A stretch of 36,617 nt of DNA from JAVBLD01 sp031553705 (GCA_031553705.1 JAVBLD010000035.1:1-36617); one strand, 5' to 3'; shown: positions 16,032 to 25,494, numbered from the stretch's first letter. Notes: generated from the sequence alone by a model not told the origin. A program made the numbers and translations.

Positions 16032-17285
16032 ATGAAGACTTTAATTATAAACATTAAGCAATTAGTACAAACAGAGCGCAATACCCGGAAATGGGTAGCC
16101 GGCAAGACTATGGCGGAATTAGGAATAATATCTGACGCTTACCTGCTGATTGAGGATGATAGAATCGTCGATTTCGGAGAGATGAAGAATCTTTGTCAGG
16201 AAGCTATTTATGCAACCGGAGAAACCATAAGGGAGATAGATGCTGCTGGCCGGTTGGTACTTCCCTCTTTTTGCGATTCACACACCCATATCGTTTACGC
16301 CGGGAGCCGGGAAATCGAATATATTGATAAGATCAAAGGGCTTTCTTATGAAGAGATCGCCAAGCGAGGTGGAGGAATCCTGAATTCTGCAGAGAGAATA
16401 CGGAAAGCTTCCGAAGAAGAACTTTTTGAAGCGGCATATGAGCGGATTCAGGAGGTAGCCGGATTCGGTACCGGAGCCATAGAGATAAAAAGCGGCTACG
16501 GCCTGGATACCGAAGGGGAGCTGAAAATGCTACGAGTCATAAAACGTTTGAAAGAGGAGACTCCCCTGCTCATTAAGTCAACATTTCTGGGTGCACATGC
16601 CGTACCCGCCGAATATAAAGGTAATCAAACGGAATATGTCAATCTGATCATTAATGAAATGATCCCGGCCGTAGCGATAGAAGGTTTGGCAGATTATATC
16701 GATGTATTTTGCGATAAAGGTTTCTTTACCGTAGAGGATACCGACCGGATATTAAATGCGGGAATGAAGTACGGAATGCGTGCGAAGGTACATGCTAATG
16801 AATTGGACTACTCGGGTGGTGTCCAGGTTGGCGTAAAATATAATGCATTATCGGTGGATCATTTGGAGTATGTCGGTGAAGCGGAAATTGAATGTTTGTT
16901 GAACAGCGAAACCATGCCAACCGTTTTACCCGGCGCTGCATTCTTTTTAAATATGCCTTATTCACCGGTACGGAAAATGATTTCGGCAGGTCTGCCGGTA
17001 GCATTGGCTTCGGATTATAATCCAGGTTCTTCTCCTGCCGGAAATATAAAATTCATTATGTCTTTGGGATGTATAAACTATAAAATGTTGCCGGAAGAAG
17101 TAATAAATGCAACGACTATCAACAGTGCTTACGCTATGGGAGTGGAAGAAGAGGTAGGAAGCATTGCCATAGGGAAACGGGCGAATTTTTATATCACCCA
17201 ACCTATTCCCGGCATAGAGTATCTACCTTATGCTTACGGTAGCAATCTGATTGATGCAATCTTTTTAAATGGCGAACAACTTTAA
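16032..17285 (+). CDS. hutI: Imidazolonepropionase
   Basis: HutI hydrolyses 4-imidazolone-5-propanoate to N-formimino-glutamate, third step of histidine degradation. A cytosolic amidohydrolase of 417 residues, normal length. Metal and catalytic motifs are DSHTHIVYAGSREIEY (HxH near residue 86), IEIKSGYGLDTEGELKML, FLGAHAVPAEYKG, KVHANELDYSGGV, DHLEYV and LASDYNPGSSP with the metal-binding Asp. ftcD follows after 61 bases, completing the route to glutamate. The enzymes for the first two steps (hutH, hutU) are not in this window. Confidence 0.95.
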   Translation: MKTLIINIKQLVQTERNTRKWVAGKTMAELGIISDAYLLIEDDRIVDFGEMKNLCQEAIYATGETIREIDAAGRLVLPSFCDSHTHIVYAGSREIEYIDKIKGLSYEEIAKRGGGILNSAERIRKASEEELFEAAYERIQEVAGFGTGAIEIKSGYGLDTEGELKMLRVIKRLKEETPLLIKSTFLGAHAVPAEYKGNQTEYVNLIINEMIPAVAIEGLADYIDVFCDKGFFTVEDTDRILNAGMKYGMRAKVHANELDYSGGVQVGVKYNALSVDHLEYVGEAEIECLLNSETMPTVLPGAAFFLNMPYSPVRKMISAGLPVALASDYNPGSSPAGNIKFIMSLGCINYKMLPEEVINATTINSAYAMGVEEEVGSIAIGKRANFYITQPIPGIEYLPYAYGSNLIDAIFLNGEQL

Positions 17286-17346
17286 ATTAGATGTGAAAAA
17301 CTAAGGATGAAATATCAGAAATTTTAAATCATTAATCGATATATAT

Positions 17347-19047
17347 ATGAAACAACTTATCGAATGTGTTCCTAACTTCAGTGAGGGGAACGATATGGGT
17401 GTAATCGATCAGATTGTAGCAACCATAAACAGTGTGGAAGGTGTCAGTGTACTGGATGTGGATCCGGGAAAGGCGACAAACCGGACAGTCGTGACCATTG
17501 TTGGTGAACCTGCGCCGGTATGTGAAGCAGCTTTTCAGGCTATGAAAAAAGCCTCCGAACTAATTGATATGTCAAAACATAAAGGAGCGCATCCCCGTTT
17601 TGGTGCTACGGACGTATGCCCGCTCATTCCGGTAAGCAATATTACAATGGAGGAGACTGTGGAATATGCCCGTAAATTAGCTAAGCGCATCGGTGAAGAA
17701 TTAAGTATACCGGTATACTGCTATGAACAGGCAGCGTATGCACCTGAGCGGAGAAACCTGGCTGCTTGCCGTTCCGGCGAATACGAAGCCCTCGGTGAAC
17801 GGTTGGGTAGCGAGAAATGGCATCCGGACTTCGGCCCACGTGAATTGAATGCGTGGACAAAGAAAACAGGTGCAACGGCTGTAGGTGCACGTAATTTCCT
17901 GGTGGCTTATAATGTCAACCTGAATACCACTTCTGTCCGTCGTGCCAATTCTATTGCCTTTGATGTGCGTGAACGCGGGCGTGCATTAAGAGAAGGAGAT
18001 TCGATTACCGGTAAACTGGTAAAAGATGAAAACGGAAATCAGGTTATGGTTCCCGGCACACTAAAAGCAGTGAAAGCAATCGGATGGTTTATTGATGAAT
18101 ATGGTATCGCGCAGATATCGATGAATCTTACCGATGTATCGGTAACCTCCGTACATGAAGCGTTTGACGAGGTATGCCGGAAAGCTAACGAAAGAGGAAT
18201 ACGGGTAACCGGTTCCGAACTGGTAGGGGTTATTCCTTTACAAGCCGTGCTTGATGCCGGTCGCTATTTTCTGCGCAAGCAAAAGCGTTCTACCGGGGTT
18301 TCCGATAAGGAACTCATTAAAATTGCAGTGAAGTCGCTTGGATTAGATGAACTTTATCCGTTTGATCCGCAGAAAAAAATCATCGAATATATACTGGAAC
18401 AAGAAGGTCAAAAGCCAAAGAAAAAATTGATTGACCTGAGTTTGAACGACTTTGCAGATGAAACGGCATCCGAATCCCCTGCCCCTGGCGGCGGTTCAAT
18501 ATCTGCATACATGGGAGCTCTAGGAGCGGCCTTGGCTACTATGGTTGCCAATCTCTCTTCCCATAAGCGGGGATGGGATGAACGTTGGGAAGAATTCAGC
18601 AACTGGGCGGAAAGAGGAAAAGCTCTTCAGGTAGAATTGATGAAATTAGTTGACGAAGATACCAATGCTTTTAATAAGATCATGGAGGCTTTCGACCTAC
18701 CCAAAAAAACCGATGCGGAAAAAGCTATCCGTCAACAGGCAATACAGGAGACAATCCGTTTTGCTACAGAGATACCCTTCAAAACGATGAAACTTTGTTA
18801 CGAGTGTATGGCTATAGCAAAAGCGATGGCTGAAACCGGTAATCCGAACTCTGTGACAGATGCCGGTGTCGGTGCTCTTGCTGCCCGTTCCGGAGTGATG
18901 GGAGCATTCTTGAATGTAAAAATCAATGCTGTCGGACTGGAAGATAAAGAGTTTGCTGCTCAAATAATTAAGGATGGTGAAACGATTGTTGAAAAAGCAA
19001 AGCAATTGGAATCTGATATTCTCACCATAGTACATGCAAAGATTTAA
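17347..19047 (+). CDS. ftcD: Fused glutamate formimidoyltransferase / formiminoTHF cyclodeaminase
   Basis: A two-domain enzyme of 566 residues like mammalian FTCD. The N-terminal part (about 1-330) transfers the formimino group from formiminoglutamate to tetrahydrofolate: IECVPNFSEGND, HKGAHPRFGATDVCPLIP, FLVAYNVNLNTT and TGSELVGVIPLQ. The C-terminal part (about 365-566) is the cyclodeaminase: FADETASESPAPGGGSISAY, ANLSSHK, and GNPNSVTDAGVGALAA. Products are glutamate and 5,10-methenyl-THF, feeding one-carbon metabolism. Many bacteria carry the two domains as separate genes, but the fusion is known. The gene ends in a strong hairpin at 19050-19088. Confidence 0.95.
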   Translation: MKQLIECVPNFSEGNDMGVIDQIVATINSVEGVSVLDVDPGKATNRTVVTIVGEPAPVCEAAFQAMKKASELIDMSKHKGAHPRFGATDVCPLIPVSNITMEETVEYARKLAKRIGEELSIPVYCYEQAAYAPERRNLAACRSGEYEALGERLGSEKWHPDFGPRELNAWTKKTGATAVGARNFLVAYNVNLNTTSVRRANSIAFDVRERGRALREGDSITGKLVKDENGNQVMVPGTLKAVKAIGWFIDEYGIAQISMNLTDVSVTSVHEAFDEVCRKANERGIRVTGSELVGVIPLQAVLDAGRYFLRKQKRSTGVSDKELIKIAVKSLGLDELYPFDPQKKIIEYILEQEGQKPKKKLIDLSLNDFADETASESPAPGGGSISAYMGALGAALATMVANLSSHKRGWDERWEEFSNWAERGKALQVELMKLVDEDTNAFNKIMEAFDLPKKTDAEKAIRQQAIQETIRFATEIPFKTMKLCYECMAIAKAMAETGNPNSVTDAGVGALAARSGVMGAFLNVKINAVGLEDKEFAAQIIKDGETIVEKAKQLESDILTIVHAKI

Positions 19048-19049
19048 AC

Positions 19050-19088
19050 TAATATACAGGACATTTTAAAAAATGTCCTGTTGTATTA
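19050..19088. terminator. Hairpin terminator after ftcD
   Basis: ACAGGACATT (19056-19065) pairs perfectly with AATGTCCTGT (19072-19081) around a short A/T loop. An outer TAATA/TATTA pair (19050-19054 and 19084-19088) extends the stem past a bulge. The downstream bases are AT-rich but hold no clean T-run, so termination strength is uncertain. Confidence 0.6.
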
Positions 19089-19144
19089 ATAAACTTTTTC
19101 TTCATTAATAATGAATTATATTATAAGTCTTAATACAAAACCAG

Positions 19145-21811
19145 ATGGAGCAAAAAAACTATTCAGGTCTGACAGATCAACAAGTAGAAGATAGCCGGAA
19201 ATCATTTGGGCGAAACATACTGACCCCTCCCGAAAGAGAGCCTCTTTGGAAACTTTTTTTGGAAAAATTCAAGGATCCCATTATCCAGATATTGTTGGTA
19301 GCTGCAGCCCTTTCATTAGTGATCTCTATCATTCACCATGAATATGCCGAAACTATAGGAATTTTTGCAGCCATTATCTTGGCTACCGGTGTCGGATTCT
19401 GGTTTGAGCTGGATGCCGGTAAAAAATTCGATCTCTTGAATCAGGTTAATGACGACATTCCGGTCAAAGTAATTCGTAATGGTTATATTCAGGAAGTATC
19501 CCGGCGCGAATTGGTTGTCGGAGACGTTGTGGCACTTGAAACCGGCGAAGAGATTCCGGCGGACGGGGAGTTGCTTGAAGCAATCTCATTGCAGGTCAAC
19601 GAATCCTCTCTTACCGGAGAACCGATTATCGATAAAACCATAAATCCTTCCGAATTCGATCATGAATCCACCTATCCGTCAAATCATATATATAGAGGTA
19701 CGATGGTTATCAATGGTCACTGTATATACGAGGTAAAAACCGTCGGAGATGCAACCGAATTCGGTAAAGTAGCGGAAAAAGCTACTGAGACAAACAAAGA
19801 TAAAACCCCGTTAAGTAAGCAACTTGAAAGGCTGGCTAAATTTATCAGCATTGTCGGTTTTATTGTTGCAGGGATTACTTTCTTTGGTTTGCTTACAAAA
19901 GACATTATTGCAGGCACTTTCACATCCGATACATTTTTCACATTGGATACGGCAGAACGGATTCTGCAATATTTCATGGTAGCCGTTACGTTAATTGTTG
20001 TGTCGGTTCCGGAAGGTTTACCAATGAGTGTTACGCTCAGCTTAGCGCTTAGTATGCGTAAAATGTTGAAAACAAACAATCTAGTGCGTAAAATGCATGC
20101 TTGCGAAACAATGGGGGCAGTGACCGTAATTTGTACCGATAAAACCGGGACTTTGACTAAAAATCAGATGCAAGTATATCGGACAAACTTCTATGGCCTG
20201 CCCGATGATCAGATATTAGGTGTGGATGAGCTGAGTTGCTTGATTAAAGAAGGTATATCTATCAATTCCACCGCATTTCTTGACGATACAACTCTCGACC
20301 GGATCAAAACCCTCGGAAATCCGACTGAAGCGGCATTGTTATTATGGCTACACGGTCAAAAGATCAAATATACAAACCTTCGGGAAAGAGCTTCTGTCAT
20401 TGAACAGTTGACTTTCTCAACGGAGCGGAAATATATGGCAACTATTGCCCATTCTGCATTACTCGGAAGGCAGGTGCTTTATATGAAAGGAGCACCCGAA
20501 ATCGTATATTCGAAATGTAGTGAAGTGTGGACACAAGAAGGCTTACGACCTGCTGCAGAACACAAGGAGGTAGTTGAACAGCAATTGTTGAACTATCAGC
20601 AACAGGCTATGCGGACTCTTGGGTTTGCATATAAATTTATAGATTATAAAGAAGGCAACGAGATCCAGGACGTTGCTTCCGAAGGAATGATATTCTTAGG
20701 TATAGCAGCCATCTCTGATCCGGTTCGTGAAGATGTACCGGCAGCAGTAGCCACTTGCCTGCATGCCGGAATCGATGTAAAGATCGTTACCGGCGACACC
20801 CCCGCTACTGCCCGGGAGATTGCCCGCCAGATCGGGATCTGGAAAGAAAATGACACAGAGGAACAACTTATTACTGGTACGGATTTTGAAAAATTATCCG
20901 ATGATGAGGCGGCCAAACGGGTAATGAAATTAAAAATTATGTGCCGCGCACGTCCCACAGACAAACAACGCCTGGTACAATTGCTGAAGCAGGCCGGCGC
21001 TGTCGTGGCTGTGACCGGTGACGGAACCAACGATGCTCCGGCACTCAACCATGCCGATGTCGGTTTATCGATGGGTACCGGAACTTCCGTAGCCAAAGAA
21101 GCCAGTGATATCACATTGCTGGACGATTCATTCAGCAGTATTGCCACTGCAGTGATGTGGGGACGTTCCCTATACCGGAACATACAACGTTTTATCCTGT
21201 TCCAACTGACCATTAACCTGTCCGCACTCCTTATCGTGCTGATCGGTTCACTGTTTGGCCAAGAGTTGCCACTGACCGTCACGCAAATGCTGTGGGTGAA
21301 TATGATTATCGACACTTTTGCTGCCGCCGCTTTGGCTTCCCTCCCCCCCAATCCTAAAGTAATGAATGAGAAACCACGGAAATCATCCGATTTCATTATT
21401 TCTCCTGTGATACGAAATCATATTCTTTTTATAGGTCTTTCGTTTACGGTACTATTATTGGGCCTGATGCATTATCTTTCCAGCGGCGGAGACTCTCTCT
21501 CTCCTTACGATCTGTCCCTGTTCTTCACTACATTTGTGATGCTACAGTTCTGGAATATGTTTAATGCCAAAGCCTTCGCTTCAAACGGATCAGCTTTTAA
21601 AAACATATCGAAAAGCACCGGATTTTTAATCGTTATGTTTATTATTCCGATCGGACAGTTTATTATCGTAACATTGGGCGGAGAAGTTTTCCGCACGGTA
21701 CCGTTAACAATGACTGATTGGGGTATTGTCATCGGACTCACTTCTTTAGTCCTTTGGATTGGAGAATTTGTTCGGTTATTTGAAGGAAGAAACCAGTCAT
21801 TACAAGTATGA
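19145..21811 (+). CDS. Calcium-translocating P-type ATPase (PMCA-like, P2B)
   Basis: An 888-residue P2-type cation pump with about ten transmembrane helices, presumably exporting Ca2+ from the cytoplasm. The N-terminus has the cation ATPase N domain (LTDQQVEDSRKSFGRN). The actuator loop carries LTGEP at about 156 (usual TGES/TGEP). M4 is VSVPEGLPMSVTLSLA. The phosphorylated Asp is in CTDKTGTLTKNQM (about 332), and the hinge is VTGDGTNDAPAL near 625. Ion-site residues are as in PMCA: N in M5 (QLTINLSAL), N and D in M6 (LWVNMIIDTFAAAALAS). No long C-terminal calmodulin tail is present. The stop overlaps the cupin start (ATGA). Confidence 0.92.
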   Translation: MEQKNYSGLTDQQVEDSRKSFGRNILTPPEREPLWKLFLEKFKDPIIQILLVAAALSLVISIIHHEYAETIGIFAAIILATGVGFWFELDAGKKFDLLNQVNDDIPVKVIRNGYIQEVSRRELVVGDVVALETGEEIPADGELLEAISLQVNESSLTGEPIIDKTINPSEFDHESTYPSNHIYRGTMVINGHCIYEVKTVGDATEFGKVAEKATETNKDKTPLSKQLERLAKFISIVGFIVAGITFFGLLTKDIIAGTFTSDTFFTLDTAERILQYFMVAVTLIVVSVPEGLPMSVTLSLALSMRKMLKTNNLVRKMHACETMGAVTVICTDKTGTLTKNQMQVYRTNFYGLPDDQILGVDELSCLIKEGISINSTAFLDDTTLDRIKTLGNPTEAALLLWLHGQKIKYTNLRERASVIEQLTFSTERKYMATIAHSALLGRQVLYMKGAPEIVYSKCSEVWTQEGLRPAAEHKEVVEQQLLNYQQQAMRTLGFAYKFIDYKEGNEIQDVASEGMIFLGIAAISDPVREDVPAAVATCLHAGIDVKIVTGDTPATAREIARQIGIWKENDTEEQLITGTDFEKLSDDEAAKRVMKLKIMCRARPTDKQRLVQLLKQAGAVVAVTGDGTNDAPALNHADVGLSMGTGTSVAKEASDITLLDDSFSSIATAVMWGRSLYRNIQRFILFQLTINLSALLIVLIGSLFGQELPLTVTQMLWVNMIIDTFAAAALASLPPNPKVMNEKPRKSSDFIISPVIRNHILFIGLSFTVLLLGLMHYLSSGGDSLSPYDLSLFFTTFVMLQFWNMFNAKAFASNGSAFKNISKSTGFLIVMFIIPIGQFIIVTLGGEVFRTVPLTMTDWGIVIGLTSLVLWIGEFVRLFEGRNQSLQV

Positions 21812-22155
21812 AAATAAAATCATCTTCATTTATATGCCAGAAAGAACTGGTATGGGAACCGGCCGGAGACAACATTCGCCGTCAGATCATGGGCTGGGAC
21901 GAACGGATTATGATGGTAAAAGTAGAATTTCTTAATGTGGGAGCTATTGGTGCTATGCATACTCATCCACATATCCAGGATAGCTATGTAGCCAGTGGTA
22001 AATTCGAAGTGATCATTGGTGATCAGCGTACTATACTGCATGCCGGCGATGGTTTTTTTGTAGAAGCGAATGCATCCCATGGAGTAGTTTGCCTTGAACC
22101 GGGTATGCTGATTAATGTTTTCACGCCCTACCGTGCTGACTTTCTGCCTGTTTAA
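21808..22155 (+). CDS. Cupin-domain protein
   Basis: A 115-residue single cupin barrel. The metal-binding motif 1 region is AMHTHPHIQDSYVASGKFEV; the HTHPH cluster is kept but the usual Glu after it is replaced (QDSYV). Motif 2 is GDGFFVEANASHGVVCLEPG with its His. The substrate is unknown; small cupins of this kind are often sugar isomerase-like or quercetinase-like proteins. The start overlaps the ATPase stop by four bases, so the two are translated from one message. A strong terminator follows. Confidence 0.85.
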   Translation: MKIKSSSFICQKELVWEPAGDNIRRQIMGWDERIMMVKVEFLNVGAIGAMHTHPHIQDSYVASGKFEVIIGDQRTILHAGDGFFVEANASHGVVCLEPGMLINVFTPYRADFLPV

Positions 22156-22169
22156 AATGCAATATATTG

Positions 22170-22205
22170 AAAAAAGAAGCTGACCATGAAATCAGCTTCT
22201 TTTTT
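22170..22205. terminator. Rho-independent terminator after the cupin gene
   Basis: A-run, GAAGCTGA, eight-base loop, TCAGCTTC, T-run: an 8-bp perfect stem, extended by pairing of the A6 and T6 flanks. It is symmetric enough to act on both strands. This is the clearest intrinsic terminator in the window. Confidence 0.85.
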
Positions 22206-22210
22206 ATTAC

Positions 22211-22238
22211 TATCTTCGTACATATCAAAATGATGTAC
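22211..22238 (+). promoter_or_regulatory. Probable promoter and small inverted repeat before the Nudix gene
   Basis: TATCTTCG at 22211-22218 is one base off the -7 consensus. GTACAT (22218-22223) and ATGTAC (22233-22238) form an inverted repeat around the expected transcription start, a plausible small operator. Confidence 0.3.
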
Positions 22239-22257
22239 AATAAATTAATGTAAATAC

Positions 22258-22902
22258 ATGGCTTGTTTTAACGAAGCTGAGATAAAAGCGGCATTATATA
22301 ATACTTTGCCTGGAGAGAAAGCACACTATATGATGGCACCCCAGCCCAAAATCATCAAAGAATACGAAGGCAACCATGCCGGACCTCCGGTGGAGAGTGC
22401 CGTATTGGTGCTGGTTATTCAGGCCGGAAGTGAACCGGTCATTCCTTTTATTAAGAGGTCAAACAGCGGTAAATACCATAACGGCCAAATCGCTTTACCG
22501 GGAGGTAAAGCAGAGCAGCACGATCTTGACGTGTTTCATACTGCTTTAAGAGAGAGTTATGAAGAAATCGGTATTCCGGCGGAACAGGTATCTGTATGGG
22601 GAACGCTCAGCAGTCTTTACATTCCGTTAAGTAACTTCAATATCACCCCCGTAATCGGCAGCCTGTCGGAGATGCCTGAGTTTATTATTTCCAAAGAGGA
22701 GGTAGAACAAATCATCCTTATTAAGGTCAGCGATCTGCTGGAAGAAAAAAATAAAACCCGTTTCTCTTTCCACAGACATGGACAAGAGATCATTGCTCCC
22801 GGCTACCAAGTGGAAGAAAACTTTATCTGGGGAGCAACGGCAATGATCATCTCCGAATTTGAACAGCTGATAAAAAGCGTATCGGGAGTTCTACATTTAT
22901 AA
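22258..22902 (+). CDS. Nudix hydrolase, CoA pyrophosphatase-like
   Basis: A 214-residue Nudix hydrolase. The box is LPGGKAEQHDLDVFHTALRE followed by SYEEIGI, with the spacing seen in NudL/CoA diphosphatases rather than the plain MutT box. Just before it lies IKRSNSGKYHNGQIALPGG, which fits the UPF0035 signature (RS...H.G....PGG) of enzymes that cut CoA to phosphopantetheine and 3',5'-ADP. The true substrate is not proven. The stop codon overlaps the convergent phosphate transporter gene by six bases. Confidence 0.87.
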   Translation: MACFNEAEIKAALYNTLPGEKAHYMMAPQPKIIKEYEGNHAGPPVESAVLVLVIQAGSEPVIPFIKRSNSGKYHNGQIALPGGKAEQHDLDVFHTALRESYEEIGIPAEQVSVWGTLSSLYIPLSNFNITPVIGSLSEMPEFIISKEEVEQIILIKVSDLLEEKNKTRFSFHRHGQEIIAPGYQVEENFIWGATAMIISEFEQLIKSVSGVLHL

Positions 22903-23919
22903 AAACAAGCCCATAATCCAATATACGGCGCCTGAAATTATAATACAAACCGGAATAGTGAGCACCCATGCCACAACGATATTGGATGCGGTAGCCCAAC
23001 GAACAAAAGCAGCTCCTTTTGTAATTCCGGTGCCGATGATCGAGCCGGTGATGGTGTGGGTAGTACTTACCGGTATACCCAATAACGCCGTCCCGATCAG
23101 TGTAATAGCTCCCGCTGTCTCCGCGCAAAAACCCTGTACCGGCTTTAATCGTGATAAACCGTCGCCTAATGTTTTAATTACTTTCTGTCCCCCGGCAATC
23201 GTTCCGAGAGCGATCACCGAATAACAGGTAACAATAAGCCAGCCGGGAACATAAAATCCATTTTCCGTATGGAATAGATAATTACTTACAAATTCATTGT
23301 TTCCGGCTACACTAAAAAGAAGGACGGCTATCACTCCCATTGTCTTCTGAGCGTCATTAGCTCCATGTCCCAGGCTAAAGACAGCAGAAGAGAACAGCTG
23401 AAATACTTTGAACAGCTTCTCTACTTTCATCGGATGTTGTCTTCTAAAGATCAGCAGAGTTAGACACATCATCATGAAACCGAGAACCAGACCGATAAGC
23501 GGAGATAATACAATAAACAGGATCACTTTCAAAATACCGGAAATCACAAGGGCCGAACTGCCATAAGTGAACCATACCGGACCAATCAAGCCTCCGATTA
23601 AAGCATGTGATACGCTGATCGGTAGTCCGAGCCGGGTACATACGGATGCCCAGATCACAGCTCCAAGTAAAGCGGCTAGAATGAGAAATTCGTTTACTTT
23701 ACTCGCATCCACAATACCCTCCCCCATCGTATGAGCCACTCCGACACCAAAAATAAAAACTGCCGAGAAATTCCAAAATGCAGCCCAAAATACTGCGGCC
23801 ATGGGAGATAATACCCGCGTTGCAATAATAGTCGTAATGGAATTGGCTGCATCGTTCATTCCATTAAGAAAATCGAAAAATAGAGCTATAAAAACAGCTA
23901 TCAGTACAATCGACAACAT
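22897..23919 (-). CDS. pit: PiT-family inorganic phosphate transporter
   Basis: A 340-residue polytopic inner-membrane protein. It has the duplicated PiT signatures: FDFLNGMNDAANSITTIIA near the N-terminus and FSLGHGANDAQKTMGVIAV near 195. The GIPVSTTHTITGSIIGTG motif is near 283 and the related GLPISVSHALIGGLIG near 98. PiT proteins import metal-phosphate or sodium-phosphate at low affinity. It lies three bases downstream of the DUF47 gene, an arrangement that almost always means a co-transcribed transporter and accessory protein. Confidence 0.93.
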   Translation of the reverse strand: MLSIVLIAVFIALFFDFLNGMNDAANSITTIIATRVLSPMAAVFWAAFWNFSAVFIFGVGVAHTMGEGIVDASKVNEFLILAALLGAVIWASVCTRLGLPISVSHALIGGLIGPVWFTYGSSALVISGILKVILFIVLSPLIGLVLGFMMMCLTLLIFRRQHPMKVEKLFKVFQLFSSAVFSLGHGANDAQKTMGVIAVLLFSVAGNNEFVSNYLFHTENGFYVPGWLIVTCYSVIALGTIAGGQKVIKTLGDGLSRLKPVQGFCAETAGAITLIGTALLGIPVSTTHTITGSIIGTGITKGAAFVRWATASNIVVAWVLTIPVCIIISGAVYWIMGLFL

Positions 23920-23922
23920 AAA

Positions 23923-24573
23923 TCAGGCAAATTTAACAATAATACTCCGTACAATATCTCCGACATCTTTTGCCTTATCTGTGGCATCCTCAAGTACCTG
24001 CGCTATGTTCTTGAGCTTTATCAGTTCTATGGCATCTTTTTCATGAGCAAAAAGGTCACTCATAAATTGTTCGTACAATGCATCTACTTCCTGTTCAATT
24101 TTTTTGATACGCAGACACTTTTCATTAACAGCTTGTGGCATCCTCTGGATAAACTCCAGTTCATTCATCAGTTCGGTAAGCACCTCCGCATCTTCAACTA
24201 TAAATCTTCCAATCCTGACTAACGTCTGGTTGATCTGTTCCGGACGATACATCACAACACGCCTCGCCGCGTCATGAATAAAATCTAAAAGGATATCCAT
24301 ACTGGCTCCCAAGCGATTAATATCTTCCCGGTCAAAAGGAGTAATAAAAGTCCGGTTCAACTCCTCATACATATTCAGAGTGATCTTATCCCCTTCTTTT
24401 TCTATTCCTTTAATGTCTTTATATAGTGCGGTCCACTTTTCATGATCTTTTTCTTGGAGAAGTTCAACCAGAATCTGCGCAGCCGTTTTGAGATTTGTCG
24501 CCTGCCTGATATACAACGGATAGAACTTCTTTTCTTTAACAACAAAAAACTGAAGGAACTTATCTATTTTCAT
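23923..24573 (-). CDS. DUF47 / PhoU-like Pit accessory protein
   Basis: A 216-residue, nearly all-helical cytosolic protein of the DUF47 (PhoU_div) family. The pattern is typical: FFVVKEKKFYPLYIRQATNL at the start, an acidic EKEGDKITLNMYEELNRTFITPFDREDI segment, and DILLDFIHDAARRVVMY. The C-terminal EDATDKAKDVGDIVRSIIVK is also usual. DUF47 proteins bind metals through E/D-x-x-x-D motifs and modulate the adjacent Pit transporter. It is first in a two-gene operon with pit. Confidence 0.92.
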   Translation of the reverse strand: MKIDKFLQFFVVKEKKFYPLYIRQATNLKTAAQILVELLQEKDHEKWTALYKDIKGIEKEGDKITLNMYEELNRTFITPFDREDINRLGASMDILLDFIHDAARRVVMYRPEQINQTLVRIGRFIVEDAEVLTELMNELEFIQRMPQAVNEKCLRIKKIEQEVDALYEQFMSDLFAHEKDAIELIKLKNIAQVLEDATDKAKDVGDIVRSIIVKFA

Positions 24574-24591
24574 ATATAAATATTTGATACT

Positions 24592-24626
24592 ATATTGTTA
24601 TAGCTATTATTACGCAATAACAATAT
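24592..24626. promoter_or_regulatory. 10-bp inverted repeat upstream of the DUF47-pit operon
   Basis: ATATTGTTAT (24592-24601) and ATAACAATAT (24617-24626) are exact reverse complements with a 15-base spacer, starting 19 bases upstream of the DUF47 start codon. It could be an operator or a leader hairpin. No clear -33/-7 pair was found, and the 24627-24738 remainder up to bioC shows nothing else. Confidence 0.4.
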
Positions 24627-24738
24627 GAAGGTTTGAAAAAGAGAGGAGTCTATGAAAATAAGTTAGTAGCAAGTTATGCTTTTATTGTGTTTACAAGTAA
24701 TATATAAGAAATAACATATTCCTCACGATCGTTTTTTT

Positions 24739-25494
24739 TTACCTCTTTTCACAAACAAAGTAGAGGGGATGATAAGTCAACGGATATTTATTTTCAAAAA
24801 AATACCGGGTTTTATATTCAGTAGCGAATGCCTGAAGTTGACCTCTGGTCCAAACATCAGGATTACCGATCGCATTTACTCCTGTTTTTTTCAGATGTTG
24901 TAGAATCTCCAAAGAGTCGGAAAAGCTAATCGCATGAAATGATTCGTCCGAAAATAATATATTAAAATGGGGCGCCAACATTTCGCAAATCTCTTTTTTT
25001 GTGTGATAATGCAAGCCTGTCCCTGTAATAGACCTTAATTCCCATAAATTCTTATTCCCAAAGGTAGAAAACAACATCATTCCTTCCGGAGCAAGAGCAC
25101 AGGATAATTTCTCAAATGTAGCTGAAAGGTTCGAAAACCATTGGAAAGTAGAAGATGAAACTATCAAGTCGAAATTTTCTTCCAGCGGCAGTTCTTCCAT
25201 ATCTCCTATCAAGCAATGCGAAATATCGATATCACATATATCGGCTGTCCTATAACACATAAGATCTACCAGGTCATTAATATACAATTCATTATATTTT
25301 ATATTCCGGCATATCCTTTGAGTCAGTAAACCGGTACCGCACCCTATTTCCAATATCTTTTCCGGCGTATAGGCTATATATCTTCTCAACAGTCCGCATA
25401 ATTCCTCTACAATCGCTTTTTGTACATATGCATAACGATCGTAGCTTTCTACACTGCGTTTAAACCGATATTTTACTTTATCCTTGTCTATCAT
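24739..25494 (-). CDS. bioC: Malonyl-ACP O-methyltransferase
   Basis: BioC methylates malonyl-ACP with SAM so that fatty-acid synthesis can build the pimeloyl chain of biotin. The 251 residues have the class I SAM fold: motif I ILEIGCGTGLLTQRI near residue 43, IGDMEELPLEENFDLIVSSS with STFQWFSNLS near 110, and LAPEGMMLFSTFG. The N-terminus KVKYRFKRSVESYDRYAYVQ is the usual BioC start. It is the last gene of the operon, 14 bases after bioG; the two work as a pair, methylating and then demethylating the carrier. Confidence 0.9.
   Translation of the reverse strand: MIDKDKVKYRFKRSVESYDRYAYVQKAIVEELCGLLRRYIAYTPEKILEIGCGTGLLTQRICRNIKYNELYINDLVDLMCYRTADICDIDISHCLIGDMEELPLEENFDLIVSSSTFQWFSNLSATFEKLSCALAPEGMMLFSTFGNKNLWELRSITGTGLHYHTKKEICEMLAPHFNILFSDESFHAISFSDSLEILQHLKKTGVNAIGNPDVWTRGQLQAFATEYKTRYFFENKYPLTYHPLYFVCEKR

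Noticed and set aside
17288..17303. A 16-base match (TAGATGTGAAAAACTA) between 5511-5526 and the hutI-ftcD gap.
   Set aside because: About one such match is expected by chance in AT-rich sequence of this length, and neither the hairpin nor the operator is shared.
20644..21396. A 250-codon minus-strand frame inside the Ca2+ ATPase gene.
   Set aside because: It is opposite to conserved P-type ATPase motifs, and its composition (Ser/Ile-rich) is typical of an antisense frame.
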